Below are positions 9,351 through 17,860 of a stretch of DNA of 64,000 nt, piece by piece. A model generated the notes under the pieces. It was not told the DNA's origin and made no database searches. It saw only the letters and a list, made by a program, of their open reading frames with translations. The stretch lies in assembly GCF_024105635.1 (NCBI RefSeq), contig NZ_WYDQ01000001.1, positions 1,054,001-1,118,000 on the forward strand, read 5' to 3'. The DNA comes from Oceanicola sp. 502str15 (GTDB taxonomy: Bacteria; Pseudomonadota; Alphaproteobacteria; Rhodobacterales; Rhodobacteraceae). Made by a program: the position numbers and the translations under genes. The stretch's first letter is position 1, and every line of letters starts with the position of its first letter.

Positions 9351-10379
9351 ATGACCCCCGCCGAGATCGAGCTCTTCATCGAGGCGGTGCCCGTGCCGCT
9401 GATTGTCATCGGGGCGGATGCGCGGATCGAGGGAATCAACCGGCCCGCCGCCGAGATCTTTGGCCGGGTGGGGCAGGGGCGGCACTATTCGTTGCAACTC
9501 AGGCAGCCCTCGGTGGCGCAGCTCATCGAGAACGCGCTTGGCCTCGGCCATGCCGGGCAGGCCCGCATCCGGCGGGTGGAGGGCGAGGGGGAGCAGATCT
9601 TTCAGGTCAAGGCGACGCCGTTGCAGGGGCGGGTGGTGCTGGCCTTCGAAGATCTCAGCCAGACCGAGGCCGCCAACCAGATCAGGCGCGACTTCGTGGC
9701 CAATGTGTCCCATGAGCTGAAGACGCCGCTGACGGCTCTGATGGGCTTCATCGAGACCCTGCGCGGCCCGGCCCGCAACGATGAGGCGGCGCGCGACAGG
9801 TTCCTCGGGATCATGGACCGCGAGACCGCGCGGATGAACCGGCTGGTGACGGACCTGCTTTCGCTCAGCCGGGTGGAGGCGGTGGCGCGGCAGCGGCCTT
9901 CGGACGAGGTGGACGTTTGTGCGCTGCTGGGCTCGGCGCTGAACGCGCTGAAGCCGCTGGCCGAGGAGGCCGGGGTGGAGGTGGTGCGCGATCTGCCCGC
10001 GGGGTTGCCGCTGGTGATGGGCGATGCCGACCAGCTGACGCAGGTGTTTACCAACCTGATCGAGAACGCGCTGAAATACGGCGGCGGGGGCGGCAGGATC
10101 GAGGTATCGGTGACGCGGGAGGAGCGGGTGGCCACCCTGCGCGGCCCGGCGCTGCGCTGCGATGTCCGCGACCACGGCCCCGGCATCGACCCGCTCCACA
10201 TTCCGCGTCTGACGGAGCGATTCTACCGGGTGGATTCGCACCGCTCGCGCGAAATGGGCGGAACAGGCCTCGGCCTCGCCATCGCCAAGCATATCGTGGC
10301 GCGCCACAGGGGCCGCTTCCAGATCGAGAGCGAGCTGGGGCAGTGGGCGTGTTTTACGGTGTTTTTGCCGTTGGAGTAG
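9351..10379 (+). CDS. phoR: Phosphate-regulon sensor histidine kinase PhoR (no visible membrane segment)
   Basis: 342-residue sensor kinase expected to phosphorylate PhoB when phosphate is scarce. Residues about 1-100 are a PAS domain, His121 lies in the HisKA box FVANVSHELKTPLT, the N box is LIENALKYGG, and GGTGLGLAIAKHI is the ATP lid. It begins directly with the PAS domain and I see no transmembrane helix, unlike E. coli PhoR; signalling is therefore probably via PhoU/PstB contact in the cytosol. It follows the carbonic anhydrase gene by 6 bp and precedes the pst operon, separated from it by one inverted gene. Confidence 0.9.
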   Translation: MTPAEIELFIEAVPVPLIVIGADARIEGINRPAAEIFGRVGQGRHYSLQLRQPSVAQLIENALGLGHAGQARIRRVEGEGEQIFQVKATPLQGRVVLAFEDLSQTEAANQIRRDFVANVSHELKTPLTALMGFIETLRGPARNDEAARDRFLGIMDRETARMNRLVTDLLSLSRVEAVARQRPSDEVDVCALLGSALNALKPLAEEAGVEVVRDLPAGLPLVMGDADQLTQVFTNLIENALKYGGGGGRIEVSVTREERVATLRGPALRCDVRDHGPGIDPLHIPRLTERFYRVDSHRSREMGGTGLGLAIAKHIVARHRGRFQIESELGQWACFTVFLPLE

Positions 10380-10436
10380 GGGGTGCGCGGCTTTGTGGGA
10401 CAGGGTCCGAGCCTCCGCCAGCGCATCAAGGCTCGC

Positions 10437-10823
10437 TCAGCGATGGGCGACGACCCGCATCTCGATGACGACACCGTCAGAAGCGAATCCTGCGACTTCG
10501 ATTGCAGTCCACGCCGGATAAGGCTCGCACATCCTCTGTCCCCAGATTGCCTTGAAGACTGCCAGGTGGTCCTTCAGTCCGATGTGGTAGCTTGTCACTT
10601 CCACGATGTGGCTTGCGTCCATCCTGGCTTTTTCCAGAACGCTGAAAACCTGGTCGAAAGCTGTTTCTATCTGCGTTGCGGCATCCTTTGACACAGTGCC
10701 ATCAAGGCCCATGCCGTTGAAACCGGTCAGAAAAAGGAAGCCGTCCACTTCGGAACCGGGGGCCATCTTCCAGTCCCTGTAGAGGGTCGTCATGGTGCTG
10801 GGGATGATTGCCTGCTTAGCCAA
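10437..10823 (-). CDS. RidA/YjgF-family protein lacking the RidA catalytic arginine
   Basis: 128-residue trimeric-type Rid protein. The opening KQAIIPSTM and the C-terminal core YPAWTAIEVAG align with RidA, which deaminates reactive enamines from PLP enzymes. The Arg of the RidA core (YPAR) is replaced here by Trp, so deaminase activity is doubtful and the protein probably belongs to a non-RidA Rid subgroup. The start is TTG at 10821-10823; an ATG at 10793 would cut ten residues from the conserved beginning. It is inverted between phoR and pstS and lies beside the Pho box region. Confidence 0.82.
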   Translation of the reverse strand: MAKQAIIPSTMTTLYRDWKMAPGSEVDGFLFLTGFNGMGLDGTVSKDAATQIETAFDQVFSVLEKARMDASHIVEVTSYHIGLKDHLAVFKAIWGQRMCEPYPAWTAIEVAGFASDGVVIEMRVVAHR

Positions 10824-10953
10824 ATGCCCGATCCGTCCAATTCAGGTTTGTCCTGAAGCACGACATTCGCTGCGCCGCCGAGCGAAAGCAAGACGGGCGT
10901 TCGGTGGGCCTCGGGCCCATAATGTCGGGGATTATCCCGCTTTCCCCCGCGGT

Positions 10954-10982
10954 ATGTCATCAAACTGTTACACAGCCGTCAC
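10954..10982 (+). promoter_or_regulatory. PhoB binding site (Pho box) upstream of pstS
   Basis: Three direct repeats of seven bases at exact 11-bp spacing: ATGTCAT (10954-10960), CTGTTAC (10965-10971) and CCGTCAC (10976-10982), with A/C-rich spacers. This matches the CTGTCAT-N4 tandem repeats bound by PhoB. The pstS start lies 86 bp downstream, and a weak -10-like TAACAC sits at 10990-10995, as expected when PhoB replaces the -35 contact. Confidence 0.8.
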
Positions 10983-11068
10983 AAAAGCCTAACACGCGGG
11001 GCAGAGAAGGGCCCGGCGAACGCCCCGCATGAGCAGTTGGGGCGAGCCTGACATTAACGGAGTTCAAA

Positions 11069-12109
11069 ATGTCCCTGACCAAGCTCACAGTTTCCACCCT
11101 CGCGCTGACCGCGCTGGCCGCCGGCACTGCTGCCGCGCGTGACCAGGTGCAGGTTGCCGGGTCTTCCACCGTGCTGCCCTATGCCTCCATCGTGGCCGAA
11201 GCCTTCGGCGACAACACCGACTTCCCGACCCCGGTTGTGGAATCGGGCGGCTCCTCGGCTGGCCTCAAGCGTTTCTGCGAAGGCGTGGGCGAGAACACCA
11301 TCGACGTGGCCAACGCCTCGCGCGCGATCCGCGAAAAAGAGATCAAGGCCTGTGCCGATGCCGGCGTGACCGACATCATCGAAGTGCGCATCGGCTACGA
11401 CGGGATCGTCTTTGCCTCCCAGCAGTCCGGCCCGGCCTTCACCGCCTTTGAAGCCGCCGACATCTACAACGCCCTCGCGCCCAAGGTGCTGAAGGACGGC
11501 GAGCTGGTCGACAACCCCTACACCAAGTGGAACGAGTTCAACGCCGATCTGCCCGACGCCGAGATCGCCGCTTTCATCCCCGGCACCAAGCACGGCACCC
11601 GCGAAGTCTTCGAAGAGAAGGTGATGGCGGCTGGCTGTGAAGCCACCGGCGCTCTGGAAGCCATGATTGCCTCGGGCATGTCGGAAGACGATGCCGAAGG
11701 CGCCTGCCTCTCGGTTCGCACCGATGGCAAGTCGGTCGACATCGACGGCGACTACACCGAGACCCTCGCCCGCATCGACTCCAACCCCAACGGCATCGGC
11801 GTGTTCGGCCTGGCGTTCTACGAGAACAACCAGGACAAGCTGAAGGTTGCCACCATGGGCGGCATCGAGCCGAAGACCGAGACCATCGCCTCGGGTGAGT
11901 ACCCGGTGAGCCGTCCGCTCTACTTCTACATCAAGAAGGCCCATATCGGCGTGATCCCCGGCCTGAAGGAATACGCCCAGTTCTTCATCTCCGATGACCT
12001 GGCCGGCCCCTCCGGCCCGCTCGCCAACTATGGCCTCGTGTCCGACCCCGAGCTGGCCGCGACCCAGAAGATGGTGAACGACGAGCAGACCATGGGCGAA
12101 GGCATGTAA
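11069..12109 (+). CDS. pstS: Phosphate ABC transporter, periplasmic phosphate-binding protein
   Basis: High-affinity phosphate-binding protein feeding the PstCAB importer. Signal peptide of about 23 residues ends at AAARDQ. Phosphate-contacting motifs are visible: VAGSSTVLPY, VESGGSSAGLKRFC and GTKHGTREVF. 346 residues, the long PstS type seen in marine Alphaproteobacteria. It is the first gene of pstSCAB-phoU-phoB and follows a Pho box. Confidence 0.96.
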   Translation: MSLTKLTVSTLALTALAAGTAAARDQVQVAGSSTVLPYASIVAEAFGDNTDFPTPVVESGGSSAGLKRFCEGVGENTIDVANASRAIREKEIKACADAGVTDIIEVRIGYDGIVFASQQSGPAFTAFEAADIYNALAPKVLKDGELVDNPYTKWNEFNADLPDAEIAAFIPGTKHGTREVFEEKVMAAGCEATGALEAMIASGMSEDDAEGACLSVRTDGKSVDIDGDYTETLARIDSNPNGIGVFGLAFYENNQDKLKVATMGGIEPKTETIASGEYPVSRPLYFYIKKAHIGVIPGLKEYAQFFISDDLAGPSGPLANYGLVSDPELAATQKMVNDEQTMGEGM

Positions 12110-12123
12110 GCCTCCCCGGATTT

Positions 12124-12162
12124 CGGAGGCGGTGCCGGTGCGGTGCCGCCTCCGTTTTTCTG
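12124..12162 (+). terminator. Hairpin with T-run between pstS and pstC
   Basis: Nine-base arms CGGAGGCGG (12124-12132) and CCGCCTCCG (12146-12154) with a 13-base loop, followed by five T residues. It looks like an intrinsic terminator that would let pstS be made in excess of the membrane components by partial termination. It lies 68 bp before the pstC start. Confidence 0.75.
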
Positions 12163-12229
12163 TTTCAGTTTCGATACCAGTGCCCGCCCCAGTTACGGGG
12201 CCCAGATTTCAGACCCCGGGGGACGGCAC

Positions 12230-13693
12230 ATGCCGGTTTTGTGGATCATCCTGATCGTTCTTGCCTTGGGCGTTGCAGGTTATGTGGCGGCGCGCACGAA
12301 GGCGCTTGCCAGCACCGGAAACGACCCGAGGCACCTGCATTCGCTGCCCAGCTACTACGGCTACATGGGCTTCATGTTTGCCACCGCGCCGGCCCTGCTG
12401 CTGCTCATTCTCTGGCTCATCATCGGGCCGATGGTGATCGAGCGGCAGGTGGCGCGGCATCTGCCTGCCGATGTGATCGAGCAGTCGGCCTCGCAGGGGC
12501 TGCTGATGGCCGAGGTGCGCCGGGTGGCCGTGGGGCTCGAGAATGCGGTGGCCATGGGCGCGATGAGCGAGGACATGGCGACCAACGCGCGCGGTGACTT
12601 CACCGACATGACGGCGCGGCTGAAGGAGGCCGGGCAGATCATCACCCAGAACGTCACGGTGCCGGTGCTGCGGGCCGCGCAGGAGATGCGCAAGGCCGAC
12701 GCCAGCTCGCGCCAGTGGATGATGATTGCGGTGCTCGCGCTGGCCGTGCTTGGCGCTGCGCTGGCGGTGCTGCGCTCGCAGAAGGACTACCGGGCGCGCA
12801 ACGTGGTGGAGCGCGGGGTGCGCTGGATGCTGGTGGGCGCGGCGTCGATTGCCATTCTGACCACCGTGGGCATCGTGCTGTCGCTGCTGTTCAACACCAT
12901 CGAGTTCTTCCGGCTCTATCCGGCGGGCGAGTTCTTTGGCTCGCTCACGTGGTCGCCCTCCTTTGGCGGCGGCTCGGAGCTGGGGGTCTGGCCGCTGCTC
13001 TGGGGCACGCTCTATATCTCGGTCATCGCGCTGGCGGTGGCGGTGCCGATCGGCCTTTTCGCGGCGATCTACCTCAGCGAATACGCCTCCAACCGGGTGC
13101 GCTCGGTGGCCAAGCCGCTGCTGGAGATCCTCGCGGGCATTCCCACCATCGTTTACGGCCTCTTCGCGCTGCTCACGGTCGGCCCGGTGCTGATGGCGAT
13201 GTTCGGCGATGAGGGGCTGGGGTGGATGCAGTCGGGGACGGCGGTGATGACGGCCGGCCTCGTGATGGGGATCATGCTCATTCCCTTCGTCTCCTCGCTC
13301 AGCGATGACATCATCAACGCGGTGCCCCAGGCGATGCGCGATGGCTCTTACGGCCTTGGCGCCACCCAGTCGGAGACGATCCGGCAGGTGGTGCTGCCCG
13401 CTGCGCTGCCGGGCATCGTGGGCGCGGTGCTGCTCGCGGCCTCGCGGGCGATTGGCGAGACGATGATTGTGGTGCTGGGCGCGGGCGCCGCGGCCCGCCT
13501 GAGCCTCAACCCCTTCGAGGCGATGACGACCATCACCGCGAAGATCGTCAGCCAGCTCACCGGCGATGCCGACTTTGCCTCGCCCGAGGCGCTGGTGGCC
13601 TTTGCCCTCGGGATGACCCTGTTTGTCATCACGCTGGGGCTGAATGTTTTCGCGCTCTACATCGTGCGCAAATATCAGGAGCAATACGACTGA
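12230..13693 (+). CDS. pstC: Phosphate ABC transporter permease PstC (long form)
   Basis: Membrane subunit of the phosphate importer, 487 residues. The C-terminal half holds the MetI-like permease domain with ATPase-contact loop near YGLGATQSETIRQVVLPAALPGI. The N-terminal half adds membrane segments and a periplasmic region typical of the extended alphaproteobacterial PstC. ATG 12230 follows a GGGGGA element. An earlier in-frame start (12143) falls within the pstS terminator and is unlikely. It overlaps pstA by 1 bp (TGATG). Confidence 0.94.
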   Translation: MPVLWIILIVLALGVAGYVAARTKALASTGNDPRHLHSLPSYYGYMGFMFATAPALLLLILWLIIGPMVIERQVARHLPADVIEQSASQGLLMAEVRRVAVGLENAVAMGAMSEDMATNARGDFTDMTARLKEAGQIITQNVTVPVLRAAQEMRKADASSRQWMMIAVLALAVLGAALAVLRSQKDYRARNVVERGVRWMLVGAASIAILTTVGIVLSLLFNTIEFFRLYPAGEFFGSLTWSPSFGGGSELGVWPLLWGTLYISVIALAVAVPIGLFAAIYLSEYASNRVRSVAKPLLEILAGIPTIVYGLFALLTVGPVLMAMFGDEGLGWMQSGTAVMTAGLVMGIMLIPFVSSLSDDIINAVPQAMRDGSYGLGATQSETIRQVVLPAALPGIVGAVLLAASRAIGETMIVVLGAGAAARLSLNPFEAMTTITAKIVSQLTGDADFASPEALVAFALGMTLFVITLGLNVFALYIVRKYQEQYD

Positions 13694-15027
13694 TGGCCGA
13701 CGCAACTGCAAACCCTGCCGCCGCTCCGGCCTCGCGCCACGGCTCGCTGGCCACGCTGGACCCGCGCACCAAGCGCCGCAATGCCGCCGAGGCCCGGTTT
13801 CGGGCCTACGGGATCGCCGCGATTGCGCTGGGGCTGTTCTTTCTGGTGGTGCTGGCCACTTCGATCCTGCGCTCGGGCATTCCGGCCTTCACCACCACGG
13901 TTGTCAGCCTTGAGATGAACGTGAGCCGGGGCGAGATTGACGAGGCCGAGAGCGGGATGCTGAAGACCGCCGCCTATACCAGGCTCTTCATCACCAAGCT
14001 CGGGGTGCAGCTGCGCGAGGCCGGGATTGGCGATGACGTGCAGGATGACGCGATCGAGCGGATCATGGGCAAGGTGGGCAGCGATCTGCGGGTCTTCTAC
14101 CAGGAAAACCCCGACAAGATCGGTGAGCCGGTGACCTTCACGCTCAACGCCGCGAGCCGGGTCGATGGCTACTTCAAGGGCCGGGTGAACCGGGAGACGC
14201 TGGTGGACAGCCGCTTCATGGTGGCCAGCGACCTTGACGTGGTGGATGCGCTGAACGAGGCCGGGATCATCACCCGGCAGTTCGACTGGGGTTTCATCAC
14301 CGGCAAGGATGCGGGCGTGGACAACCCCGGCGGTGCGGGGATCGGCGCCTCGGTGCTGGGCTCGTTCTTCATGATGCTGGTGGTGCTGGCGCTGGCGCTG
14401 CCGATTGGCGTGGCGGCCTCGATCTACCTTGAGGAATTCGCGCCGCGCAATCGCTGGACCGATATCATCGAGGTGAACATCTCGAACCTCGCCGCGGTGC
14501 CTTCGATCGTGTTCGGTATTCTGGGCCTGGCGGTCTTTATCCAGTTTGCCGGGTTGCCGCAGTCGGCGCCGCTGGTGGGCGGGCTGGTGCTGACGCTGAT
14601 GACCCTGCCGACCATCATCATCTCGACGCGGGCCTCGCTGAAGGCGGTACCGCCGAGCATCCGCGATGCGGCGCTCGGGGTAGGCGCGAGCAAGATGCAG
14701 GCGACCTTTCACCACGTGCTGCCGCTGGCCGCGCCGGGCATTCTGACCGGCACGATCATCGGGCTGGCGCAGGCGCTGGGGGAGACCGCGCCGCTGCTGC
14801 TGATCGGGATGGTGGGCTTTGTGGCGCGCGAATATCCGGGCGGTTTTGTCGAGGGGTTCGTGGAGCCGAACTCGGCCATGCCGGCGCAGATCTACACCTG
14901 GGCCGCACGTTCGGATGTGGCCTTCTATGAAAAGGCCTGGGGCGGTATCATCGTGCTGCTCGTATTCCTGCTTATCATGAACGCCATCGCCATCGTGCTG
15001 CGCCGGCGCTTCGAGCGGCGGTGGTAA
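13693..15027 (+). CDS. pstA: Phosphate ABC transporter permease PstA (long form)
   Basis: Second membrane subunit of the phosphate importer, 444 residues. The membrane domain is in the C-terminal half, with the EAA-type loop AALGVGASKMQATFHHVLPLAAPGI. A periplasmic segment of about 160 residues lies between the first membrane helix (about 37-60) and the permease domain, as in other long PstA proteins. The start overlaps the pstC stop by 1 bp. Confidence 0.94.
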   Translation: MADATANPAAAPASRHGSLATLDPRTKRRNAAEARFRAYGIAAIALGLFFLVVLATSILRSGIPAFTTTVVSLEMNVSRGEIDEAESGMLKTAAYTRLFITKLGVQLREAGIGDDVQDDAIERIMGKVGSDLRVFYQENPDKIGEPVTFTLNAASRVDGYFKGRVNRETLVDSRFMVASDLDVVDALNEAGIITRQFDWGFITGKDAGVDNPGGAGIGASVLGSFFMMLVVLALALPIGVAASIYLEEFAPRNRWTDIIEVNISNLAAVPSIVFGILGLAVFIQFAGLPQSAPLVGGLVLTLMTLPTIIISTRASLKAVPPSIRDAALGVGASKMQATFHHVLPLAAPGILTGTIIGLAQALGETAPLLLIGMVGFVAREYPGGFVEGFVEPNSAMPAQIYTWAARSDVAFYEKAWGGIIVLLVFLLIMNAIAIVLRRRFERRW

Positions 15028-15045
15028 TCCATGGAGGATACAACA

Positions 15046-15843
15046 ATGAATGACATGCGACCGCTGGAGAGAATAGTGGACACGGACAACATCAAGATCT
15101 CGGCGTCGAACTGTCAGGTCTATTACGGTGAGACGCACGCGATCAAGGACGTGGACGTTCAGATCGAAGACAAGACCGTGACCGCCTTCATCGGCCCGTC
15201 GGGCTGCGGCAAGTCGACCTTTCTGCGCTGCCTGAACCGGATGAACGACACCATCGACATCTGCCGGGTCGAGGGCGAGATCCTGCTGGATGGCGAGAAC
15301 ATCTATGACAAGAAGGTCGACCCGGTGCAGCTGCGCGCCAAGGTGGGCATGGTGTTTCAGAAGCCGAACCCGTTTCCGAAGTCGATCTATGACAACATCG
15401 CCTATGGGCCGCGCATTCACGGGCTGGCCAAGAGCAAGGCCGATCTCGACGTGATCGTGGAGAAGAGCCTGCGCCGTGGCGCGATCTGGGACGAGGTGAA
15501 GGACCGGCTCGACAAGCCCGGCACCGGGCTTTCGGGCGGGCAGCAGCAGCGGCTGTGCATTGCCCGCGCCGTGGCCACGGAGCCCGAGGTTCTGCTGATG
15601 GATGAGCCTTGCTCGGCGCTCGACCCGATTGCCACCAGCCAGGTCGAGGAGCTTATCGACGAGCTGCGCGAGCAGTATTCGGTTGTGATCGTGACCCATT
15701 CGATGCAGCAGGCTGCACGGGTGAGCCAGAAGACCGCCTTCTTCCACCTCGGCAATCTTGTCGAGTTCGGGGAGACCGGGCAGATCTTCACCAACCCGAC
15801 CGACCCGCGCACCGAATCCTACATTTCAGGCAGAATTGGTTGA
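15046..15843 (+). CDS. pstB: Phosphate ABC transporter ATP-binding protein
   Basis: ATPase of the PstSCAB importer, 265 residues. Walker [11 protein letters not shown]-loop FQKPNPFP, signature [14 protein letters not shown], Walker [13 protein letters not shown] and the switch His in VTHSMQQA are all present. ATG 15046 is preferred because GGAGG (15033-15037) is spaced nine bases before it; an upstream in-frame ATG at 15031 would overlap that element. The pst operon continues directly into phoU. Confidence 0.95.
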   Translation: MNDMRPLERIVDTDNIKISASNCQVYYGETHAIKDVDVQIEDKTVTAFIGPSGCGKSTFLRCLNRMNDTIDICRVEGEILLDGENIYDKKVDPVQLRAKVGMVFQKPNPFPKSIYDNIAYGPRIHGLAKSKADLDVIVEKSLRRGAIWDEVKDRLDKPGTGLSGGQQQRLCIARAVATEPEVLLMDEPCSALDPIATSQVEELIDELREQYSVVIVTHSMQQAARVSQKTAFFHLGNLVEFGETGQIFTNPTDPRTESYISGRIG

Positions 15844-15847
15844 TCTC

Positions 15848-16570
15848 ATGTCCGCACTTCCCCCGAACGAACAGCATATCGCCTCGGCCTTCGACCGTGA
15901 TCTGGAAGCCATTCAGGCGATGATCATGAAGATGGGCGGCATGGTTGAAACCGCCATCACCGATGCCGCCTCTTCGCTGGATGCCCGCGACGAGGAGACC
16001 GCCGAGCGCGTGCGCAAGAACGACCAGGCGATCGACGCGCTGGAGGAGCAGGTGAGCGAGGAGGTCGCCCGGCTGATCGCACTGCGTGCGCCCGTGGGCA
16101 CCGACCTGCGCACCGCGCTGTCGGTCATGAAGATCTCGGGCAACCTCGAGCGGGTGGGCGACTATGCCAAGAACATGGCCAAGCGCACCGGGGTTCTGGT
16201 GCAGCTCGACCCGATCGAGGGCGCGACGACCTCGATCCGGCGGATGTGCCGGACCGTGGAGGGGATGCTGAAGGACGCGCTCGACGCCTATATCCAGCGC
16301 GATGCCGAGCTGGCCGAGGACGTGCGCAACCGCGACCGCGAAGTGGACCAGATGTACAACGCGCTGTTCCGCGAGTTCCTGACCTACATGATGGAAGACC
16401 CGCGCCACATCACGGCCTGCATGCATCTGCATTTCATCGCCAAGAACACCGAGCGGATGGGCGACCATGTGACCTCGGTGGCCGAGCAGGTGATCTACCT
16501 TGTCACCGGCGACATGCCGGAAGACGCGAGACCCAAGGAGACGGCGCCGGCCTACGAGGTCGACGGCTGA
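15848..16570 (+). CDS. phoU: Phosphate signalling protein PhoU
   Basis: 240-residue all-helical adaptor that links Pst transporter state to PhoR and represses the Pho response when phosphate is ample. It contains the duplicated helical-bundle motif: VMKISGNLERVGDYAKNMAKR in the first half and HFIAKNTERMGDHVTSVAE in the second, with the acidic/Arg metal-binding helices. The start is four bases after pstB. Confidence 0.95.
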   Translation: MSALPPNEQHIASAFDRDLEAIQAMIMKMGGMVETAITDAASSLDARDEETAERVRKNDQAIDALEEQVSEEVARLIALRAPVGTDLRTALSVMKISGNLERVGDYAKNMAKRTGVLVQLDPIEGATTSIRRMCRTVEGMLKDALDAYIQRDAELAEDVRNRDREVDQMYNALFREFLTYMMEDPRHITACMHLHFIAKNTERMGDHVTSVAEQVIYLVTGDMPEDARPKETAPAYEVDG

Positions 16571-16578
16571 GAAACGAC

Positions 16579-17271
16579 ATGAGCAGAATTGCACAACCCC
16601 TTGTCTTGGTTGTAGAAGACGAGCCCGCCCAGCGGGAGGTTCTGAGCTACAACCTCGAGGCCGAGGGCTTTGATCTGGTCAGCGCCGACAATGGCGAGGA
16701 CGCCATGCTGCTGGTCGAGGAGGAGCGCCCCGACCTGATCGTGCTGGACTGGATGCTGCCCAACCTCTCGGGCATCGAGGTCTGCCGCCGCCTGAAGCTG
16801 AAGAACGAGACCCGCGCCATTCCGATCATCATGCTCTCGGCGCGGGCCGAGGAGGTGGACCGGGTGCGCGGGCTGGAGACCGGCGCCGACGATTACGTGG
16901 TGAAACCCTACAGCGTGATCGAGCTGATGGCCCGCATCCGGGCGCAGCTGCGACGCACGCGGCCTGCCACGGTGGGCGCGCGGCTGGAGTACGAGGACAT
17001 CATGCTCGACGCCGAGACCCACAAGGTGGAGCGCGACGGGCGCGAGCTGAAGCTGGGGCCGAAGGAGTTCAGGCTGCTCTCGACCTTCATGGAAAAGCCC
17101 GGACGGGTGTGGAGCCGCGAGCAGCTGCTCGACCGGGTCTGGGGACGCGACATCTATGTCGACACCCGCACCGTCGATGTGCACATCGGGCGGCTGCGCA
17201 AGGCGCTCGGGGCCCATGGCGGCGACGACCTGCTGCGCACGGTGCGCGGCGCGGGATACGCGCTGGGGTAG
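16579..17271 (+). CDS. phoB: Phosphate-regulon response regulator PhoB
   Basis: OmpR-family transcriptional activator, 230 residues. Receiver domain residues about 7-120 with acceptor Asp57 in LIVLDWMLP and Lys in VVKPYS. The winged-helix DNA-binding domain at about 130-230 carries the recognition region TRTVDVHIGRLRKALG. It should bind the Pho box upstream of pstS and so autoregulate the operon. It is the last gene of the operon, 8 bp after phoU. Confidence 0.94.
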   Translation: MSRIAQPLVLVVEDEPAQREVLSYNLEAEGFDLVSADNGEDAMLLVEEERPDLIVLDWMLPNLSGIEVCRRLKLKNETRAIPIIMLSARAEEVDRVRGLETGADDYVVKPYSVIELMARIRAQLRRTRPATVGARLEYEDIMLDAETHKVERDGRELKLGPKEFRLLSTFMEKPGRVWSREQLLDRVWGRDIYVDTRTVDVHIGRLRKALGAHGGDDLLRTVRGAGYALG

Positions 17272-17361
17272 GCCGCAGGGCGCCGGGCTTCGGCCCGGGT
17301 GGCGGCTTGAAGGGCGTGAGGCCCGCTGCGCTCCTCCCAAAGCGCGGGCGGGCCCGGTTGC

Positions 17362-17571
17362 CTAGATGTCGTAGGCGCCTTTGCCGGGTTTGAAGGCCCG
17401 GCATTTCCAGCCCGAGATGGTCCAGTTCGGGTGCTCGTTGGCCCATTTGGCCAGGTGCGGCTGCGCTGTCATCATGCAGGACATCGGTGTGCCTTCCTGA
17501 AACAGCAGGCTGCGGTTTTCGCAATCGGTGGGGCTTGCGGCGAGGCAGGTGACAAAGGCCAGTTCGATCAT
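17362..17571 (-). CDS. Conserved small Cys-containing hypothetical protein
   Basis: 69-residue protein with a pattern I recall as widespread in Rhodobacterales: MIELAFVTCLAASPTDCE at the start, PMSCMMTAQPHLAKW in the middle, and a single Cys in WKCR near the end. Four Cys in total; the first 13 residues are hydrophobic, so export or membrane association is possible. Function unknown. It lies between phoB and the MoxR-type operon, on the opposite strand, with an AGGTGA-like region before the ATG (17569-17571). Confidence 0.75.
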   Translation of the reverse strand: MIELAFVTCLAASPTDCENRSLLFQEGTPMSCMMTAQPHLAKWANEHPNWTISGWKCRAFKPGKGAYDI

Positions 17572-17860
17572 GGGAGGTGACTTTCCGGTAAGAAACGACG
17601 TGTGTCGAGCGTGGCGCAGGGCCTCGCTCGTGCAAAAGGATTCCGGATTTTCCCTGAAGATGACGTTAATTTGGCGTGCACAGAGGCGGCCTCGAACGGC
17701 AAATGCCCAAGGTTGAGGCACCTCCCGCGCCTCGACGGGATCAATCTGGCATCGCCCATGGCGGCGCGGAACCTAGACCATGGGCTGTGTTCCCGCCCGT
17801 GCGGGCGCGCGGCTAGGCTGCCCCCGGCAGCTCATGGGACGGGCTGCGACGGGAGGAGAT

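Noticed and set aside
13675..15747. 690-codon minus-strand frame across pstA and pstB
   Set aside because: His/Arg-rich antisense shadow of two clearly identified transporter genes.
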